In this document: piece by piece, positions 1 to 12,600 of the stretch
Position numbering within the stretch: position 1 is the first letter of the stretch
How the letters are laid out: every line of letters starts with the position of its first letter
Assembly (NCBI RefSeq): GCF_043290135.1
Contig: NW_027464588.1
Location: forward strand, 204,501-268,500
DNA length: 64,000 nt
Origin: Rhipicephalus microplus
Taxonomy: Eukaryota > Arthropoda > Arachnida > Ixodida > Ixodidae
Direction of reading: 5' to 3'
Translations under genes and position numbers: made by a program
The notes under the pieces: generated by a model
What the model was told of the DNA's origin: nothing
Databases searched by the model: none
Seen by the model: the letters and a program-made list of their open reading frames with translations, nothing else

Positions 1-569
1 ATCAGCGTCGCGTCCGTGGCTTATTCGGTAGAGCATCGCGCTGCGGCCCGCCAAGTCCTCTTTCTTTTAAAGATAGAGAGAAGACTGCGGACGCCGCCGA
101 CGACGGTGGATGGTTTGGGGTCGCTTATAAAGTGTATTCACACTTAAAACTTCGCCCATACATGCCTTTAAACTGCCACGTTACACCTTTAAACTGCCAC
201 GTCGTCTGACGTCACGCCTTTCTGCTTATCTCCCCCCCCCCCTTCCAATCAGGCTGCACTCGCTGAAACAATGTTTTGGAAGGTTTTAAAGTTCAGTACA
301 ATTTTTTTATTACGATGAATTCTATATTAATTGAAGACGAAAGAAATATATGCCTGAGCAGACTCGTTCAACATGTCCGACTTCACAACTAGGTCGTGCG
401 AAAATTCCAGAGCAGACCTATCATCTGCCCCTTATTCTACTGCGCGACAAATAAACGTAGCATGTTTAAACTAAGCTGGCAGCCTGGTTCCTATAGTTTT
501 ATGGGTCTCTAGCTGCGCAATCAGTGCACACGGCGTATGCGCAGTAAGAACTGGAAGCAGCAAACTTAC
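1..569. other. Intron and left edge; possible tRNA-like fragment
   Basis: Positions 15-50 read like the first half of a tRNA (an A-box-like TGGCTTATTCGG followed by TAGAGCATCGCGCTGCGG), without a B box, so this may be a truncated SINE head. A 16-bp stretch (CTTTAAACTGCCACGT) occurs twice between 163 and 204, and a run of C lies at 231-242. No STAS exon was recognised. Confidence 0.3.
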
Positions 570-676
570 ACCAGCGTCCTCAGAATGACGGTGACCACGG
601 AAAAGCCGATGCCCGCGGCGATGCCGATGTCGATGTCCAGTATAACGACAGACGTGAACGTGATGATCCAGGTGAG
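570..676 (-). CDS. SLC26 exon, last membrane helices (last exon in window)
   Basis: Acceptor tttcttcttcaag|CTCACC and donor CTGGT|gtaagt at 570. It encodes LTWIITFTSVVILDIDIGIA and AGIGFSVVTVILRTL, the end of the membrane domain. The donor leaves phase 2, so the gene continues to the left with the STAS domain. I could not find the next exon in 1-569. Confidence 0.95.
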
Positions 677-3600
677 CTTGAAGAAGAAATGAAAAGAAAC
701 AACTTGAGCGATGGAAAAGGTGCAGGTTAAATCACGTTTATATGACGTAGAATGCAGATTTCAATAAGCCAAAAGGTAAAGGCGTCATGCTAACAATGCT
801 CTGCACTCGTTCATATCAAGAAGAATTAACTACTTACAGCGTCCAGTCGTGACACTTTCCACGTGTTGACGCAATCTTTCACTTGAAACAACATCCCTTT
901 AAGGGCTACAATGATGACTGCCGATAAAATGCACTGGAAGAAAGAAGAGCAATGATACCATAATGAAAATACGAAGCTGTGATGGTGATGATAATTTTTT
1001 CAGAATATACATGTTCGGACGTGCCGTCGAATACAAAAAAAAAATGCGGGAAGAAAGCCGCTGTTGCAGAAAGACGACGAATCACTGGCAGTGACTGCAT
1101 TGCAGCATTTGTCGAGACGCCGGACGATGCAGTGCCATTTACTCACGAAGCAAGTGTGGTTTGCTACGTAGGCCTTGTGAACAGGAATAAGGCACCTCAC
1201 ACAGACTGACCAACGTGTCGATAGGCAGACTTTCCTTGTCATGGCGCCTTGTCATTTTTTTCGCACGTAGTCAATGTGATCATGTGATGTCAATAACAAT
1301 AAATCACAGGGGAAAGGATTGTGCAATGAAAGGAATGGCGCGAGCGTGGTCACAATGATTTCTCTCACTAGAGGCCATGTCTGTATCTACGCTCACAGAA
1401 TTACTGTGCATGTAATGGGTAGCATATGCAGAAACTTTATACGCCAGTAGAAATGCTACAGGCAACTTTGAGGAGCGCATGTCGAAGTTTACGAACTAGC
1501 GACACTGCGTTTGCACCAAAGCCATGGTTAGGGCGGCACCACATCACGGTCTCTAGAAAACAAAGAAGGCGTTAGACAATGAAACTCACGTTTGGCAGTG
1601 TCCTGAAGAGCGGCCCAGCCACTACCATGACAATGATGAGGATACCGGACGCTATTAACGCTGAAATCTGAAGTGGAAAGCGAAAAGTTTGAAAGATGTT
1701 ACAATAACACGAATCATTCCTTAAAATCAGCATTCTTGCTTTTTGACTGTAAAGGCTGTGATCTCAGTCCCAACACAGTGTTTCGATATACGAAAATGTG
1801 TGCCTCACGCTCACATGCATCTTTTTAAAACGCTTTTGCACAAGGTGGTTTCTCTGTGGGAAGCTCATTTGTGAGGCGAAGCCTACTTTAGTTATTTTCT
1901 TCGCGTTAAGTGCAGGCATCGTCATACACAGCCCAGATTATCAAAACGTTTGAGCTTGAATAAATCAATAGAAATGATTATTCTATGTGCTCGAAAGCGC
2001 AACTATTATCGTCAAGGGAAAATTGGCACTGGATGAAAAAATACGATGCGTGTTCCAGCGCTCTGTACCACACTATAGAGTTTGCGCTCGAGGTGATGCA
2101 TACAGTGGGCCTCGTCACGCAAAAACATGCGAAAGCACAAATACGGCTGTCGATTGGCTAACGTCAGCTTATTTTAAACTGCACTTCCACATTTAGCAGC
2201 CGGCATTTTCATGCTATGTACACCAAATGTTTTTTCTGTAGAAAGCGTAACACACACGTCACGTACGTGGTGATGATAACTGCAGCATTACTGTTAGTGC
2301 ATCCGGTCATTTCATAAACGGACCAAGCAACAACACTGACACGAGATAGCATAGCACATACGAACATACGTGCTCAGGTTTGACTATGTACTCTTTGTTT
2401 TTTTAGGAGGCAGGCCAACCCATTGTTGCATAGCGAATGCTCTACAATTCACTCTACGCTATTGTCCAGCCAAGGGATTTCCGGCAACAGACGCCGCTAT
2501 TTCTCGTGTGGGAGAAAAAAAGAATAGCATACTTCGGTATTAGGAGCGATTGTGAGCACAAATGGTTACAATTCACAGCACTACAGTGAGTGTCGTTTAT
2601 ATTTTTGTGCAGTTCACTTACAATAGCAACGAGAAGCCTTTTCATTTTTTCCTTAAGTTTATTATGACTTTGCGTTCATTGTCCTCATACCAGTCTAAAG
2701 ACAGCTGTGTTTATATTTGTGTACACTTAACTCACAATTCTGCTTAATCTTGGAACCACTGTAGATCAATATGTACTAGTGCGTTCTGTCCTATAGTACT
2801 ATAAATGCTTGTTGGTGTGTTTCTTATGCTTTGCTGCCAGGGTAGCATGACATAGTCAGGCGTTTACTCAGCTTTCAGTCATCTCTCCCCTAAGGCAGAA
2901 TGCAAGAACGTTATCATGAATCAATCAATAAATTATTTGTAGAAAAGTGCACAGACCCCTTAGCAGGACCAACAACGGTGCGACCGATTCTTTCTTTTTC
3001 ACAGGAATGCAGCTGCAGTACACACAGCTTGAATGTAAATAGAGATAAATTTCCACGTTTTTTCTCTCAGTCCCGAAGAATTAAAATTTCGGTGCCCATC
3101 CGTCGCAAAATAGCATGCTATAACACGCGGATACGACAATTTCAGTTTCTTTTTCTTTTGCTAAGGGCTCGCACACTAGAAAGTATTATATTTCGAAACA
3201 TGAGGTCATGATTGGCCTCGAAATTTCTAAAATATAACCACTAACAACGGCTAACATTTCCAAAAATGAGAATTTCAGATACACCTTGGCAATTTCAGAT
3301 ACACCTTGAGCTTAAGCTATAAACTTTCTGCCTGGATAGGCGAAATAATAGAACTGCCATGACGCTTGATTGTCGGAATAGGTGCCTATTCGTACTGTTA
3401 AGAGCTGTGCAGTAAACGTCTGTGCATGATAAAATGGCTTGTCTTTCAAAACAGCGTTAAGCAGTACATACACACACACACGCCAGCGCCCATTACCTGC
3501 GTCTGGCCGCCGGCCTTCTCTTGAACGGAACTGCGCGACAGAGACACGGCGCAAGGGTAGCAGCCGAGAAACGACGTGATCACATTGGCCGCGCCCAATG

Positions 3601-6600
3601 CATTCAGCTCCTGTGAAACAAAAAATAAATAAATAAAGCGAGGACAGAGTAAAGAAAGCGGCATGTACGATGAATCATAATGGCTTGGATTATTAACCCA
3701 ATTTGCAATTTTCTCATCGAAAGAGGTCCACTAATAAGTGAAAGCGTCGATCAATAATTATCTGCTATGTGGAGACTCCATTTCTGAAAATTAGTATTTC
3801 TCCACTGCTGTGATACTATAGAAGTGCGTAGACGATAATGATGAATCACAGCCCCAAGACTTCATCTCATTTTCTGCCGGGTGAGCAGCATTGTGCAGGT
3901 GTAACACTAGCGTTGTAAGTTATTGTCGGTTAGTAACCTTGATTATGATTCGTCACGATGAGCTGTAAAAAACGGCGATGCATTTAACTGATGTCCAGTT
4001 TACCTCACCGTGTCGTTCTTGAGAAACCGTATGACCTGTTTGCGAAGTTTAACGTTCAAAGCTCTTTAGTTCAATATCTAAGCCATAGCCGAAGAAACAA
4101 ACACTGGCATAATTCCCACCGCCCGTTTCATGTATATTGTTGATTTGGGAACACTCCAGACACTTGCTCTCAGGTAATGCAGGAGTTGGTAGAGCATACG
4201 CGTAATGAAGATTGCGTGTTGTATGACCGCCGGTGGCAGTTTTTCTTTTTTGTTTCTTGTCCACTTTAATCCACCTTTGTACCATAATAACCACCCTTTA
4301 ACTACTAGGAACTGCAAATCGCACATGCATGCTTCCCTTGGCATCCAATAAGAAACGGTCCCTTTGACCCATTATTGTATCATTCGATGCGAGGAAAATG
4401 GCGAAAACAAAAAAAATACTACATATGTCAGACACGGGCTTCTGTACGCACAGAATTTTCCAAGTTGATAGATCCTATTATCATCCAGTCCTGCATTGGC
4501 TGTTCCCACGTCTTATACAATAAACCAAAGGCTTAGCCAGCACGTGAGTGGGACGGGGGTACAAACTTTCTTGAATCTAAAAAAATTTTTGCTTTCGTAT
4601 ATAAATGCACACAAACAAATACAGGAACTAACATACATAAACTATGGTTGACACTATTCCCCTCTCCCCTCCGCCCTCTTCTTGGAAACGTAATTCTGTG
4701 TACGCCTGACGATAGTTATAGCGCGAGAACAAAACGACGACACAGAGACAAGAAGGACACGAAAGACACGAGCGCTAACTTCCAACTGAGTTTATTGCGC
4801 AAAGCTCGAAAATATAGAGAGGAGACAGTAACCATGTGATAAAAACCATATGGCACAAAGAGCAGAACATGAGTAAAAGAAAAACAAAAACAAAAAATAC
4901 AAAAACAAATTCACTGAAAAACGGCAAGGAAAAATCTATAACAAAACGAAACAGAAAGGTAAAGATAATATAACTACCTGCCCGCACCGAAACCTTCGAG
5001 GAACCTGAGTTGCTTCTCGGACAGAGCACGGAGGGAGTGCTAATACAAGGCACCTGTTCGCGTGCCATCTGCGCAGCCTCGACAATGACTCGGGTGCGTT
5101 CATCTCTGTGCTTGTACAGCGTCGCTGTGCATTTGAAGAGAGGAACACAATTGCACTCAGTGCAGTGCTGAGCAAGAAAATCATCTTTCCCGTTTTTAAC
5201 ATTGTTAGCGTGTTCTCTCAGCCGATCGTTCAGACACCTTCCAGTCGTTCCGACGTAACAAGCACCGCATGAAAGGGGGGGTCCTATAGACAACTTCCCG
5301 GGAGCAGGCCGCATACCTGTTTCTATGTTGAACTCTGCATTCTGTTGATGACTGCGTTTTCAGGGTGTTTGTATATTTGGTGAGGCTGATTAATTTGAAT
5401 GGTGCCGAGAACAGGACACGAACTCTAACACGTTTTCCGATTTTCTTGAGCCTATGTGATATCTGGTGTTTGTATGGAATCACGGCTATCCTTTCACGTT
5501 CTGTATCCGTGTTGCTCGGATTCTGTCGCTGCCTCTGCTCTGCCTTATTAGTCCGCAGGATAGTCTCAGCAATGGAAGCGATGAACGCCTCGGGGAAAGC
5601 CGAAGCCTTAAGCCGGGAAACTTGAGCTTTGAAGCTCACAGAGATATTGTGGGCGCACGACCTATTTAAGGCATTCTTAAGGCAGGTTTGTGCTATGCCT
5701 CGCTCAACTAACTTGCTGTGAGCGGAAGAAAAGGGAAGTAGAGGTTTCTGTGCACGTGGTTCATAACACCAACAGATGTGCTGTGAGCTAAAAACCAGTT
5801 TTAAATTCAAAAAGGGTAACTTGTCATTCTCGGGCATTTCATGTGTCAACACAAGAGGCTTTAAATAATCTTCGAACACACCTGTAGTTTGAGTCGCAAA
5901 CGAGTGGAACTTAGAACAATTACAATTCAAAAGAACCAAGAAGTCATCCATGTATATGAATATTTTCACGACATGCGAGCCTTCTAACTTTTCCTACAGT
6001 TTTTTGTCCATTTTTGCCAATAGAAGATCACTGAGTAGAGGTGCTATGCATGAGCCAATTGAAACAGCCTTTTTCTGCAGATAAATGCAATGGTTTCATT
6101 GAACGAAAGTAGACGTAAGGTACAGCAATACCAGGTCAAGAAAATCTCGCGAACTGATGCCAGTTTTTAATTGCAAGTTCAATTCCCCAAAAATTTTTAT
6201 GTTAACCCTTATACATTCTAATAGCTCATCGTGAGGCAGAGAGTAGTATAGGTCCTTTATGTCAATTGAAAAACCGAAAAAATTAGATTGATTTGACTGT
6301 TTGAAAAATTTTATCGGAGCCTGCGAGTTTTTGAACAAAAATGGGTCATCAATCTTTAGACACTTTCGATGGGTCTGAATAAACAAGCCGAGTTGCTTTT
6401 GCTACGTACCACTTTCTGTCGCAATGACACGGAAGGGCATGTCAACCTTATGTGTTTTGGCAGAAAAAAACATGCCAAGACCATTTTTGTCACTTTTGCT
6501 AATGTGCTGCGCTAACTGTTTTGACTCTAGTTTACGACACATTTCCTTAGCCTGCGTTTTTACTCTATCTAGACGAATGTCGGTACAACATTTGAAAACA

Positions 6601-9600
6601 GATTGGATAGCTGTCTGGAAAAGGCGGTCACAGCTATCAAATCTGTTTTCAAATGTTGTACCGACATTCGTCTAGATAGAGTAAAAACGCAGGCCAAGGA
6701 AATCTGTCATAAACTAGAGTTAGAACAGCGCAGCACATTAGCAAAAGTGACTAAAATGGTCTCAGCATGTTTTTTTCTGCCAAAACACATAAGGTTGACA
6801 TGCCCTTCCGTGTCATTGTGACAGAAAGTGGTACGTGGCAAAAGCAACTCGGCTTCTTTATTCAGACCCATCTAAAGTGTCTAAAGATTGATGACCCATT
6901 TGTGATCAAAAACTCGCAGACTCTGATATAATTTTTCAAACAGTCAAATCAATCTAATCTTTTCGGTTTTTCAATTGACATAAAGGACCTATACTACTCT
7001 CTGCCTCACGATGAGGTATTAGAATGTATAAGGGATAACATAGAAATTTTCGGGGAATCGAACTTCCAATTAAAAACTGGCATCAGTTCGCGAGATTTTC
7101 TTGACGTGGTTTTGCTGTACCTTACATCTACTTTCGTTCAATGGAACGATTCCATTTATCTGCAGAAAAAAAGTGTTTCAATTGGCTCTTGCATAGCACC
7201 TCTACTCAGTGATCTTCTATTGGCAAAAATGGACAAAAAACTGTAGGAAAAGTTAGAAGGCTCGCATGTCGTCAAAATATTCAGATACATGAATGATTTC
7301 TTGGTTCTTTTAAATTGTAATTGTTCTATGTTCCACTCGTTTGCGACTCAAACTATAGGTGTGTTCGAAGATTGTTTAAAGCCTCTTGTGTTGACACATG
7401 AAATGCCCGAGAATGACAAGTTATGCTTTTTGGATTTAAAACTGGTTTTTAGCTCACAGCACATCTGTTGGTGTTATGAACCACGTGCGCAAAAACCTCT
7501 ACTTCCCTTTTCTTCCGCTCACAGCAAGTTAGTTAAGCGAGGCATAGCACGAACCTGCCTTGAGAATGCCTTAAATAGGTCGTGCGCCCACAATATCTCT
7601 GCGAGCTTCAAAGCTCAAGTTTCCCGGCTTAAGGCTTCAGGTTTCCCTGAGGCATTTATCGCGTCCGTTGCTGAGACGATCCTGCGGACTAATAAGGCAG
7701 AGCAGAGGAAGCGACAGAATCCGAGCAACACGGATACGGAACGTGAAAGGATAGCCATGATTCCATAGAAACACCAAATATCACACAGGCTTAAGAAAAT
7801 CGGAAAACGTGTTGGAGTTCGTGTCCTGTTCTCGGCACCATTCAAATTAATCAGCCTCACCAAATATACAAACCCCCTGAAAATGCAGTCATGAACGGAA
7901 TGCAGAATTCAACATAGAAACAGGTATGCAGCCTGCTACCATGAAGTTGTCTATAGGACCCCCTTTTCATGCGGTGCTTGTTATGTCGGAACGACCGGAA
8001 GGTGTCTGAACGATCGGCTGAGAGAACACGCTAACAATGTTAGAAACGGGAAAGACTGCACTGCGTGCAATTGTGTTTCCCTCTTCAAACGCACAGCGAC
8101 GTTGTACAAGCACAGAGATGAACGCACCTGAGTCATTGTCGAGGCCGCGCAGATGGCACGCGAATAGGTGCCTTGTATTAGCAAGCCCTCCGTGGCTCTG
8201 TTCGAGAAGGAACTCAGGTTCTTCGAAGGTTTCGGTGCGGGCAGTTAGTTATATTACCTTTACCTTTCTGTTTCGTTTTCTTATAGATATTCCTTTGCGG
8301 TTGTTCAGTGCTTTTGTTTTTTTGTTTTTGTTTTTCTCTTACTCATGTTCTGCTCTTTGTGCCATATGGTTTTTATCACATGGTTACTGTCTCCTCTCTA
8401 TATTTTCGAGTTCTGCGCAAAAAACTCAGTTGGAAGTTAGCGCTCGTGTCTTTCGTGTCCTTCTTGTCTCTGTGTCGTCGTTTTGTTCTCGCGCTATAAC
8501 TATCGTCATGCCATACCAACTAGCCCAAGCTGCCACACTTCTGTGTACGCACCTGGATAAAACATATTGCAGCCTATAGCCGGCTGGCAAGCATGACTGG
8601 TCTTTACACGCTTCAACAGCGAGAGAAAAAACTGTTGAATGAGTTGACGCGGTAAAATTTCATGCAGATATGCAGCCACCATTCAGTGAGGTTTATGCAC
8701 TTACAGAAGGAAGAGAGGAGAGAGAGGAATGATAATAGTTGTTGGGGTCTAACATCCCGAAACCACAATATGATTATGACGGACGATGTAGAAGAGGGCT
8801 TCGGAAAATTTTGACCGATTGGGACGCTTTAATAGCGTGCACCTAAATCTAAGTGCACGGAACTCAAACATTTTTATCTCCCCCCAGAAAAGGAGGCCGT
8901 GCAGCAGGGATTCAATCCTGTGGCATCCGAATAGGCAGTCGAGCATGATACACACTAAACAAGCGCGGTGAGTTTGGGAAAAGTGGCAAGCGATATGCGC
9001 CTAAGATGACGTGTCCGACCTGGTTGGGGTCAATCTGGTAGTGGTGCCTCTTGGCAAAAAGCTTGGCCATCGAGAGGGCGATGGTGAAAGAGACGATGGC
9101 AATCACAAATCCGTTCAGAATGAGCTTCGCCATGAGATCGACACGGGGCACCGAAGGCGTGGGAAACCTGCAAAAGGAAAGTATTAAATTGAAAAGAACG
9201 GCTTAGTGCCAGCCGTGAATAGAGAAAACCACAGAAATACTATAGTAATCGAATACTATGCACGATAGCAGGACATACGCCAGTTATTTATTGATTTTAT
9301 TGCACCACAGATCCTCCTTATCAGAGTCCTTACACTATCACAAAATTTAGCTGACAGTAATACGCCACACGGACGAATTAGGGTGCATGCCAAAGAGTAG
9401 CAGCATACGATTTTTGTTATACAGTCCTGAGAGACTAATAGTATTCATAATCTAGTGCCTCTCTGCTTGCACATCTCTGTCACAGGCTTTCTAAACGTCC
9501 AGTCTTGATGTACTGATAGCAAGCTATATTACCGGAGAACGTGTCCCTGCTTTCGCTCGAATATCACGACATCGACACAAGCTGTGAGAATCTTGTGGTG

Positions 9601-12600
9601 TGTACACATCATGGGATACCGTCTCGATAGAAGAACGCATCCTAACATAAAACACAACGGCTGTTTATTAACGTTAGAGCAGCGGCGGCGCAAGTAAGCC
9701 GACGCTGCGCTCGAGCAGTTAGAGAAGCATTTGGATGGAACCGAGCATGGAAGCTTGAGTTTTATAGCCACCAGCGGTGACATAAGCCTCCGGTTAAGCT
9801 GTGGTACAGCTGTCCCTTGTGGGAAGTGTGCTGCAGCGAGTGGCCGTGTCACACCGGACTAACAAGTGACGAGACTGAGGCTGCGCAGGTTTGTGTGCAG
9901 TGGTCATCACAACATGAAAAACCAAAACGACTTAGGTTTGAGGATTCGTGGCGTTTTTTGTACCATGCTTTTGGAGACATGTACTGAAGCCAATTTAGGC
10001 GTCCGCCACAGCCATTATTAGAGACATCACATTCTACAGCGTACGATAAGTGACAGTGCGAAATAAGTCGTGGCAGACGTGGAATCTAGTGTGAGCGCTG
10101 TTTTTACGTCGTGTGGCGTTCTCGAGTCATTCGCAGGAAAGGCGGCTTATGTTTTTTCCAGAGCCTGTTTTCTTAAGAATGATGCCACAGTTTTGATCTA
10201 CGCTTTGCGCATTGTATTATTTGCAATGTCTAAAAATGACATAACTGATTACAGCCACAATAACAGGAATTTTGTTAGTCCGAGTAGATTTAGGAAGGAA
10301 AGAAAAAAAAACAAAAAAGAGACAGAGAATACTCACCCTGTAGGCACAAATCCTATAACTCGTACTCCATACGCAGTATCGAACTCGAAGACATAGCTGA
10401 TTGTAGTTGCAAGAATTATCTGAAAAGACGGGACAGTTGCGGAGACCATTTAGATCATGGATATAGAAAAGTCAATAATCAGTTAACCAGTTAGCGTTAT
10501 TATTTTAACATACTTCCCATTTCAGCCAATATACAAAAGGCTAGCTGCCCATTCAAGACAAACTGCATCAACCGGTAAGTCAGACGATAGTACTAAAAAT
10601 ATAAACAAAACTAAATTCAACGTGGCATACATAAAGAATGACTAATTCACAATACACAAAACAATTAGTAACATGTATTGAAGTAAAAAGGAAATAAACA
10701 TAAACATATCAAAATTCTTGAGATCCCTCACAAATGCTTCAATTTACGCTACATACTTTGGACGCCAATTTAAACTAAGCAGACCATCCGTATGCACCTG
10801 GTAGTAATTTTGCATCCACAAGTGCGCAGCAAACTTCAGTTGTCCACGAATTCTTGAGGCATGTTGTAGAACAAGTCTCAAGGTGCCGTTTCCCTGAGAT
10901 GACTTGAGGGCGTATGTCATCTTTTTCTTCCTTCTCAGTTAACTATGCCAAAAATAAATATTCCGTAGCGGCAACTTGGCAGACCGAATGTTACTCAGCA
11001 AAGACAAGATTACCGTCAGCACATCTTAAAGACCAGTACAATCAACCCTATTTATAGACTGCACGAGTCATTCAAGGTTAGACCACGTTAGCCATCCCGC
11101 CATGAGGTGAAGTGCTCACCACAATAAGGTCGATAGGTACGGGCATCTTGAGCTTGGACTTGAAGCGAGCGTTGACGCACTCGTGCACCACCGCGCAAAC
11201 AAGCATGGCCGTCATCGATATGGCAAGGGTGACCAGGTTGGTCTGGTGAAGGTTCTGGATCACGTCACGGATCACCTGCACGCGCGGTCATCGAGAGATG
11301 ATATAAACCCAGTTTATTTATCGCTTTTACGTGACGGGCATACTCATATAGGCGACGGTTTCACGTCGTAATCACACAACTCGAAGCAAACGATAAGCCG
11401 ATTAGCTAGAAGGTCAGAGATGTCAGTTCAGTGATTTTCCGTTTGTGTAATCCGTGCCACCGTATAAGTTAGTTTACTTTCGCGTTTTCTTAAATTATGC
11501 CTTTAGAGAACTTGAAATATCCAGAAAGAAAATTTGTACATGGCACTGAAAACTACACAGAAATATTGGTTTGTATACTCTCTAAACAGCTGTGCAAGGA
11601 ATTTACAAGGCCTAGCGTTAGTACTTTCAAACGCTTTACGGATAATATTACTTTCTATTAATGATCTTAAAATGGTCGTAAGGTGAAAGACTAGGTGTGG
11701 TCCTTGCGTAGATGTCATCAATATGTTTATGAATACTGTTTAATATTCCTTAAGAAAGAGGCAACGAATGCTTGGCGAGCAGCTATAGTGTTGAGAAATC
11801 TTTAGCCCATAGCAGTCCGAGTACATCGAATAACGCGTTCGATGCTCTAACTATAGCAGTCCGAGTACAAGTGGCCTTTAATCCAGAATATACTCGACAT
11901 TACCTATAATCAACGTGCTAGTCATCATTCTGTAGTTTGGAGCACAGCAAATTATTCTAAATCTACGAATTTTAGCGGTCGCAAATATGCCCGTCTTTCC
12001 AGGCACGCTAACATTCAGGACTGCCAAGTTATGCAATTTCGTCCTCCAATACGATGCCCTGAACATGTTGCACTGAAAATGAGTTACATTACAGCGACTA
12101 CTAGCCTCAAAAGGTCTGTACCAGCAGCTCTGTCTGTATACAGACAAGTGAACTCACGTAGACGCTTTGGAATATTCCGCTGTAGCGTCGCACGCGGATG
12201 TCGAAGAGCCCCTTTGTCTGGGACACCACAACCTGGACGGCCGCGCCCGTGGTGAAACCGGACACCATAGGCTCGGACATGAAGATGGACAGAATGCCGA
12301 GGTGGAGCATACCCATCAGCAGCTGCATAGTTAAAGCAAAGTCAACGGAGAACGAAATCACGCTCGAGAATGGCGTAAGAAAATGATGAATCGATCAAAC
12401 TCATGGAACCGATCTTCAAAAACTACCGATATGCAGACAATAAATCACAGAACAAGCAGCGGTCCATCTATTTTTCCTTTGCCTTTTTGTCTGTATGCTA
12501 GTAGGCTCTTCAAGGTCTGCCCAGCACGAAAATGATGTGCGATTCTGTTTAAGCGCCATGATAAAACATGGAGACTGTGGATAACTTATTAAACACTTTA

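Larger units (their letters stand above)
4706..8538. mobile_element. Inverted dimer of a Penelope-like retroelement with GIY-YIG endonuclease
   Basis: Two 5'-truncated copies of one Penelope-like element lie 5' end to 5' end: the left copy reads on the minus strand (4706-6614) and the right copy on the plus strand (6615-8538). The arms align over about 1.9 kb. The unit is flanked by one 12-bp direct repeat, TTCTGTGTACGC, at 4694-4705 and 8539-8550, showing that both copies entered together. Each copy carries the reverse-transcriptase core followed by a GIY-YIG nuclease domain, the order that defines canonical Penelope elements. The right copy keeps about 25 bp more 3' sequence than the left. 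Both copies are defective. Confidence 0.9.
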
